57,279 nt of DNA from Alphaproteobacteria bacterium (lineage in GTDB: Bacteria; Pseudomonadota; Alphaproteobacteria; Micropepsales; Micropepsaceae), in the NCBI GenBank assembly GCA_947465395.1, contig CANIAL010000001.1:145672-202950 (forward strand), in the 5' to 3' direction. The notes under the pieces were generated by a model. That model did not search any database. It was not told the DNA's origin and saw only the letters and a list, made by a program, of their open reading frames with translations. This document shows positions 53,791-57,279 of the stretch, one piece after another. Position 1 is the stretch's first letter. Every line of letters begins with the position of its first letter. A program made the translations under genes and the position numbers.

Positions 53791-53806
53791 GTTAACCCGG
53801 GGTTAA
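53791..53806 (-). promoter_or_regulatory. Candidate CtrA-binding box upstream of the outer-membrane protein gene
   Basis: Reading the reverse strand, 53806-53791 is TTAA-CCCCGGG-TTAAC, a perfect match to the TTAA-N7-TTAAC consensus of the alphaproteobacterial cell-cycle regulator CtrA. It lies 55-70 bases before the start codon at 53736, where such sites control promoters. The central CCCGGG also makes it palindromic, so another dimeric regulator is possible. Confidence 0.5.
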
Positions 53807-53965
53807 TAACCGGCCTAAAGCCCGGTTCCAGCCTTGCTTTTGGCGATTCCGGCTCATAGGTTCCGGCGCTTCCAAGACAGGGCGTGCAGCCGTACATAGC
53901 GGCAGCGTATGGACGCCCCGGAGAGAGCGCCGGTTAAAGGCTCAAGGTTGGCCGCAAGGTCGTGT

Positions 53966-54042
53966 GCAGTTGTAGCTCAGCTGGTTAGAGCGCCGGATTG
54001 TGGATCCGGAGGTCGGTGGTTCAAGCCCACCCAACTGTACCA
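53966..54042 (+). tRNA. tRNA-His (anticodon GTG)
   Basis: Cloverleaf: acceptor GCAGTTG pairs with CAACTGT (the first pair is G-U), D-arm GCTCAGCTGGTTAGAGC, anticodon stem CCGGA/TCCGG with loop TTGTGGA, T-arm GGTGG/CCACC, discriminator A, encoded CCA. The base before G1 is T, not the extra G found in most tRNA-His genes, which fits the alphaproteobacterial exception. Confidence 0.95.
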
Positions 54043-54264
54043 ATTTTCTCAAATGCTTAGATGATTCTGGCCTTAAACTAGGGTCAGGAAATTTATTCCG
54101 GTAAGCGCCCGGTAAGCAGAAAGCTTGATCTGAACATTAAACGGGTTGGCTGTACCTACGGAATGTAGCCCCAGCCCCCACTCTGGGCCACCATATCCCT
54201 GCCTCTTAGGGGGCCATCGGCAAAGTACTCAAATCAATCGCCTAGCGGGTAACACCCGGCTCAG
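54043..54264. other. Non-coding junction after tRNA-His
   Basis: No gene is seen. It contains a short direct repeat (CGGTAAGC at 54103-54110 and again about 11 bases on). No second copy of the tRNA-His 3' end occurs here or elsewhere in the window. Composition becomes mixed compared with the GC-rich upstream sequence, consistent with the edge of an acquired segment. Confidence 0.45.
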
Positions 54265-54606
54265 TCAGCGGTCCTGAGCCGCAAAGGATTGCATCTCTAA
54301 CAAGGCAAGCTTGAGAGCAGCCCGAGACGTCGGACTGAGCCGGGCCACATCGAACTTCACTGTAGGCGGAGCCTCTAAAAGTACACCCTCGGGTTCAGAT
54401 GCCTGAGCGGGCTTCCCATATCCCCTATCAAGCAGTTCCTTAGCGGCCATGATCTGGGCAGCCTCGGTCGTGCCGTGTCTCATGATGGAAGCCAGCGTCT
54501 TTATGGCCTCGGCGGTGTAGGCCCGCGCGGCTTCCCGGACTTCTAGAGTTGACCGGTTCAAGGCCCCTTTAGGGCGGCCTTGTCCTGATGTGCTGCTACG
54601 AGCCAT
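54265..54606 (-). CDS. DUF5681-type phage-associated protein
   Basis: 113 residues. It starts with a basic GRPKGALNRSTLEVRE segment, then a helical region with AAQIMAAKELLDRGYGKPAQ. The GRPKGxxN start and the ELLDRGYGKP motif are typical of DUF5681 and small-terminase-like proteins found in prophages and mobile regions. It may bind DNA. It is encoded on the reverse strand between tRNA-His and the repeat adhesin gene. No other phage gene is in the window, so a complete prophage cannot be claimed. Confidence 0.65.
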   Translation of the reverse strand: MARSSTSGQGRPKGALNRSTLEVREAARAYTAEAIKTLASIMRHGTTEAAQIMAAKELLDRGYGKPAQASEPEGVLLEAPPTVKFDVARLSPTSRAALKLALLEMQSFAAQDR

Positions 54607-54688
54607 GCCGCAATCCGCTGCAAAATACGGAAGGACAATACATTAGTTCGTGTGCGGATTAAATAGTAGCGCCCTTAGGATAGGGGCC

Positions 54689-54719
54689 ACCAAAAAAGTC
54701 GTTTTATATCTTTTTTGGT
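54689..54719. repeat. Perfect inverted repeat upstream of the adhesin gene
   Basis: ACCAAAAAAG (54689-54698) and CTTTTTTGGT (54710-54719) are perfect 10-base complements with an 11-base AT-rich spacer. It lies in the 223-base gap (54607-54829) between the divergent DUF5681 gene and the adhesin gene, about 110 bases before the adhesin ATG. It could be an operator or a terminator-like hairpin. Confidence 0.85.
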
Positions 54720-54738
54720 TCGGGAAAGCGCTTTTATA

Positions 54739-54746
54739 GGGGGGGG
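54739..54746 (+). repeat. Run of eight Gs in the adhesin upstream region
   Basis: Eight consecutive Gs lie 83-91 bases before the ATG at 54830, just downstream of TTTTATA and 4 bases before TTGAGC (54751-54756), a possible -35 element. Length changes in such a run would alter promoter geometry. The promoter elements themselves are uncertain. Confidence 0.8.
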
Positions 54747-54829
54747 TGACTTGAGCCGAAACACTCAATAAAAAGTATCCATAATGGACACTTCCAGCTG
54801 GTTGGCGTGTCCTTTCAGGGGGCTGGGCT

Positions 54830-57127
54830 ATGCCAAGCAACGCAAAATTCTGGACCCGCCGCCTTGTCGGTCTTCTTGGGGGCGCATCAGTTGCAGCCCT
54901 CAGCATTGCAGCGCCTGCGATGGCTTTGGATGTCACTCTGTCTGGGGCGCAAAACTCCACCCAAAGCTACACAGGTACGAACCTAAACGTTGCTACAAAC
55001 GCAACCTTCAGCGTCACAACGCTAACCGGAAGTGCCGTCGACCTTAGTGGCACGAATGGCCTAACCTTCACCGACAACTACAAATCGGTGATAAATGGAA
55101 CTTGGTATGGTCTTTTCGGCCGGAACCTTGGCACAGGCGCACTGAATATAACCTCAACCGGAACTGTGACTGGTGGGCCAGAATTCGCCGGCATTGCCAT
55201 CGAAAACTATGGCACTAACCTCACGCTCACCGCAAACAATGTCACTGGCGGTTCTCTCGGCATTGATGCCTACAACAGTGGCACTGGCGCTCTGAGCATA
55301 ACCTCAACCGGCACTGCGACTGGGACTGGGGCGGACGGCACCGGCATTTTTGCCTACAACGAGACCACTGGCACCAACCTCACGCTCACCGCAAACAATG
55401 CCACTGGCGGTTGGTACGGCATTTATGCCGACAACTTTGGCACTGGTGCTCTGAGTATAACCTCAACCGGCACTTCGATTGGGACAAGCTACTACGGCAT
55501 TTATGCCCACAACAGTTCCACTGGCACTAACCTCACGGTCACCTCAAACAATACCACTGGCGGTTGGTACGGCATTTATGCCGTCAACTTTGGCACAGGC
55601 GCGCTGAGCATAACCTCAACCGGAACTGTGACTGGTGGGCCAGAATACGCCGGCATTTATGCCTACAACGAGACCACTGGCACCAACCTCACGCTCACCG
55701 CAAACAATGTCACTGGCGGTAGCCACGGCATTGAAGCCTACAACAATGGCACTAGCGCGCTGAGCATAACCTCAACCGGAACGGTGACTGGGACTGGGGT
55801 AAACAGCTACGGTATTCGTGCCAACAACAGTTCCACTGGCACTAACCTCACGGTCACTTCGAACAATGTCACTGGCAGTAGTTACGGCATTAATGCCTAC
55901 AACTATGGCACTGGCGCGCTGAGCGTAACCTCAACCGGTACTGCGACTTCGACTGGGACAAACGGCATCGGCATTTATGCCTACAACAGTTCCAAAGGCA
56001 CTAACCTCACGCTCACCTCAAACAATGTCACTGCCGATGGTTACGGCATTTATGCCAGAAACGCTGGCGCAGGCGCACTGAGCATAACCTCAACCGGCAC
56101 TGTGACTGGGGTAAACGGCTTCGGCATTTATGCTAGAAACACTGGCACTAACCTCACGCTCACTTCGAACAATGCCACTGGCGTTGCTTACGGTATTACT
56201 GCCACAAACTATGGCACTGGCGCGCTGAGCATAACCTCAACCGGTACTGCGACTTCAACTGGGGAAAACGGCTACGGCATTTATGCCTACAACTCTACAG
56301 GCACTGCCCTCACAGTCACCTCAAACAATGCGACTGGCGGTGCTTACGGTATTGCTGCCCAAAACTATGGCACTGGCGCGCTGAGCATAACCTCATCCGG
56401 AACGGTGACTGGGACTGGGGTAAACAGCTACGGCATTTATGCCTACCACACTGGCACTAACCTCACGGTCACTTCGAACAATGTCACTGGCGGTTTGTAC
56501 GGTATTAATGCCAAAAACTATGGCTCTGGCGCGCTGAGCATAACCTCAACCGGCGCTGCGACTGGGTCAAACGGCCCCGGCATTTATGCCTACAACGAGA
56601 CCACTGGCACTAACCTCACGGTCAACGCAAACAATGTCACTGGCGGTGTTGACGGTATTATTGCCGAAAACAGAGGCACAGGCGCCCTTAGCATAACCTC
56701 AACCGGCACTTCGATTGGGACAAGCTACTACGGCATTCGTGCGCTCAACGGCTCCACTGGTACTGACCTCACTGTCATCGCAAACAATGTCACTGGCGGT
56801 GGTGCCGGCATTTATGCCAACAACACTGGCACTGGCGCCCTGAGTATAACCTCAACCGGTACTGCGACTGCGACTGGGAAAGACGGCGACGGCATTTTTG
56901 CCTCCAATGGATCCACTGGCACTAATCTCACGCTCACCTCAAACAATGTCACTGGCGGTAGTTACGGCATTTATGCCGACAACGCTGGCACAGGCGCGCT
57001 GAGCATAACCTCAACCGGCACTGTTAGTGCGACTGGGGCAAACGGCTACGGCATTTATGCGCGTAACAAAACGCGTGCAATCTCTTTGACAGTTTCCGGC
57101 ACGGTGACGGGGGGGCAGTTATTCTGA
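54830..57127 (+). CDS. Repeat-rich secreted adhesin/autotransporter passenger, frame broken at 3' end
   Basis: 765 residues to the present stop. A signal peptide (basic FWTRRLVGLLGG, then ASVAALSIAAPAMA) is followed by about 65 residues of beta-rich sequence and then 13 copies of a roughly 50-residue Gly/Thr/Asn/Ser repeat, as in right-handed beta-helix passengers of type V secreted proteins. There are no cysteines. The frame ends at TGA (57127) 12 bases after a run of seven Gs, but the sequence beyond stays open to the window end in another frame with similar composition, so the gene is frameshifted or phase-variable and its C-terminal barrel, if any, lies outside the window. Base composition differs from the neighbouring genes. 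Start at 54830 because the signal peptide begins there. Confidence 0.85.
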   Translation: MPSNAKFWTRRLVGLLGGASVAALSIAAPAMALDVTLSGAQNSTQSYTGTNLNVATNATFSVTTLTGSAVDLSGTNGLTFTDNYKSVINGTWYGLFGRNLGTGALNITSTGTVTGGPEFAGIAIENYGTNLTLTANNVTGGSLGIDAYNSGTGALSITSTGTATGTGADGTGIFAYNETTGTNLTLTANNATGGWYGIYADNFGTGALSITSTGTSIGTSYYGIYAHNSSTGTNLTVTSNNTTGGWYGIYAVNFGTGALSITSTGTVTGGPEYAGIYAYNETTGTNLTLTANNVTGGSHGIEAYNNGTSALSITSTGTVTGTGVNSYGIRANNSSTGTNLTVTSNNVTGSSYGINAYNYGTGALSVTSTGTATSTGTNGIGIYAYNSSKGTNLTLTSNNVTADGYGIYARNAGAGALSITSTGTVTGVNGFGIYARNTGTNLTLTSNNATGVAYGITATNYGTGALSITSTGTATSTGENGYGIYAYNSTGTALTVTSNNATGGAYGIAAQNYGTGALSITSSGTVTGTGVNSYGIYAYHTGTNLTVTSNNVTGGLYGINAKNYGSGALSITSTGAATGSNGPGIYAYNETTGTNLTVNANNVTGGVDGIIAENRGTGALSITSTGTSIGTSYYGIRALNGSTGTDLTVIANNVTGGGAGIYANNTGTGALSITSTGTATATGKDGDGIFASNGSTGTNLTLTSNNVTGGSYGIYADNAGTGALSITSTGTVSATGANGYGIYARNKTRAISLTVSGTVTGGQLF
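55130..57070 (+). repeat. Thirteen tandem ~150-bp coding repeats
   Basis: The unit starts at Gly-Thr-Gly-Ala-Leu (first at 55130, last at 56987) and encodes 47-53 residues: a conserved ALSITSTGT strand, a variable TVTGTG turn, GIYAYN, then GTNLTLTSNN and VTGG, and a second GIYA-N. Each unit is thus two half-units of about 25 residues, both closing with a GI-aromatic-A-x-N turn, giving about 26 beta-helix rungs. Copies 3 and 11 share an otherwise rare variant (SIGTSYYGI), and copies 1 and 4 share TVTGGPE, showing that blocks have been copied within the array. Confidence 0.92.
57109..57115 (+). repeat. Run of seven Gs at the frame break of the adhesin gene
   Basis: Seven Gs follow ACGGTGAC. 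With seven Gs the frame reads into TGA at 57125-57127. Removing one G gives GGSYSDGYGDAAAGVD and stays open to the window end; adding one G hits a stop about 30 codons on. The run is a typical slipped-strand site. Confidence 0.9.
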
Positions 57128-57279
57128 CGGATATGGTGATGCTGCAGCAGGTGTCGATGCTGTTGCTGGCATTTACGTTGATTCATCCTCCGGCTCGAAT
57201 GCGATTAATCTGCTATCTACAGCAGTGGTGAACTCGGCCTCCGGCCGGGCTATTACAGCCTCAGGTAACACCACCATCA
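57116..57279 (+). other. Continuation of the adhesin coding sequence in the alternative frame (3' partial)
   Basis: The frame whose codons start at 57117 is open to the last base of the window. It encodes a Gly/Ser/Ala/Asn-rich sequence (AGIYVDSSSGSNAINL, VVNSASGRAITASGN) of the kind found in beta-helix adhesins, and it joins the upstream protein smoothly at the G run. It is therefore the true downstream part of the gene at 54830 rather than a separate gene. The rest, including any translocator barrel, is beyond the window. Confidence 0.8.

Noticed and set aside
54175..54193. tRNA-like 3' tail (GGGCCACCA) after tRNA-His as an integration remnant
   Set aside because: No T-loop or acceptor partner can be drawn and it does not match the tRNA-His end.
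54265..57279. Complete prophage
   Set aside because: Only one phage-associated small protein is present; there are no integrase, capsid, terminase large subunit or lysis genes in the window.

Overview
The window looks like the chromosome of a free-living, high-GC alphaproteobacterium. The recG / sdhE / mfd block is an alphaproteobacterial arrangement, the tRNA-His gene lacks the usual encoded extra 5' G, and a perfect TTAA-N7-TTAAC (CtrA-type) box precedes an outer-membrane protein gene. Genes are tightly packed, with many 4-base start/stop overlaps. No species can be named from the sequence alone.

Positions 1-12100 and 15268-35470 form a large surface-polysaccharide (capsule/exopolysaccharide) region. 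The first part holds a Wzy-like polymerase (cut by the window edge), two methyltransferases, an AsnB-type amidotransferase, two GT4 glycosyltransferases, a UDP-glucuronate-epimerase-like protein, a UDP-HexNAc-type dehydrogenase, a divergent alkaline-phosphatase-fold protein and a WecA/MraY-type initiating sugar-phosphate transferase. After a housekeeping insert (membrane protein, queA, tgt, tRNA-Lys) come the export and precursor genes: a YjbH-like outer-membrane protein, a very large Wza/SLBB export protein, manC, a YjbE/GfcA-like small secreted protein, a YjbF/GfcB lipoprotein, galU, a TPR-SPOR protein, a Wzi-family outer-membrane protein, galE, a DUF2914 membrane protein, a second epimerase, ugd, an FAD oxidoreductase, a TPR-glycosyltransferase and a DUF6165 protein. 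Together they supply UDP-glucose, UDP-galactose, UDP-glucuronate/galacturonate, GDP-mannose and probably an amidated HexNAc uronate, build a lipid-linked repeat, polymerise it and export it through a group-4-capsule-like outer-membrane apparatus. No Wzx flippase or Wzc kinase is present in the window.

Positions 35482-43182 are housekeeping genes (recG, sdhE, mfd, acyl-CoA dehydrogenase). A low-complexity secreted protein and tRNA-Arg(CCT) follow, the latter with tandem copies of its own 3' end. Positions 44285-51810 encode an oligopeptide-type ABC importer (two tandem substrate-binding proteins, a fused double ATPase, two permeases) with one unrelated secreted protein gene on the opposite strand in its middle. 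A PotD-like binding protein and an outer-membrane beta-barrel protein follow.

Positions 53966-57279 look like the start of an acquired region. After tRNA-His come a phage-type DUF5681 protein and a large gene for a secreted repeat protein of autotransporter/adhesin type, with 13 copies of a roughly 50-residue beta-helix repeat. Its reading frame breaks exactly at a run of seven Gs, and the sequence beyond the run stays open, in adhesin-like composition, in the frame reached by losing one G. A second run of eight Gs and a perfect inverted repeat lie in its upstream region. This is the best candidate here for something new: a possibly phase-variable surface adhesin.
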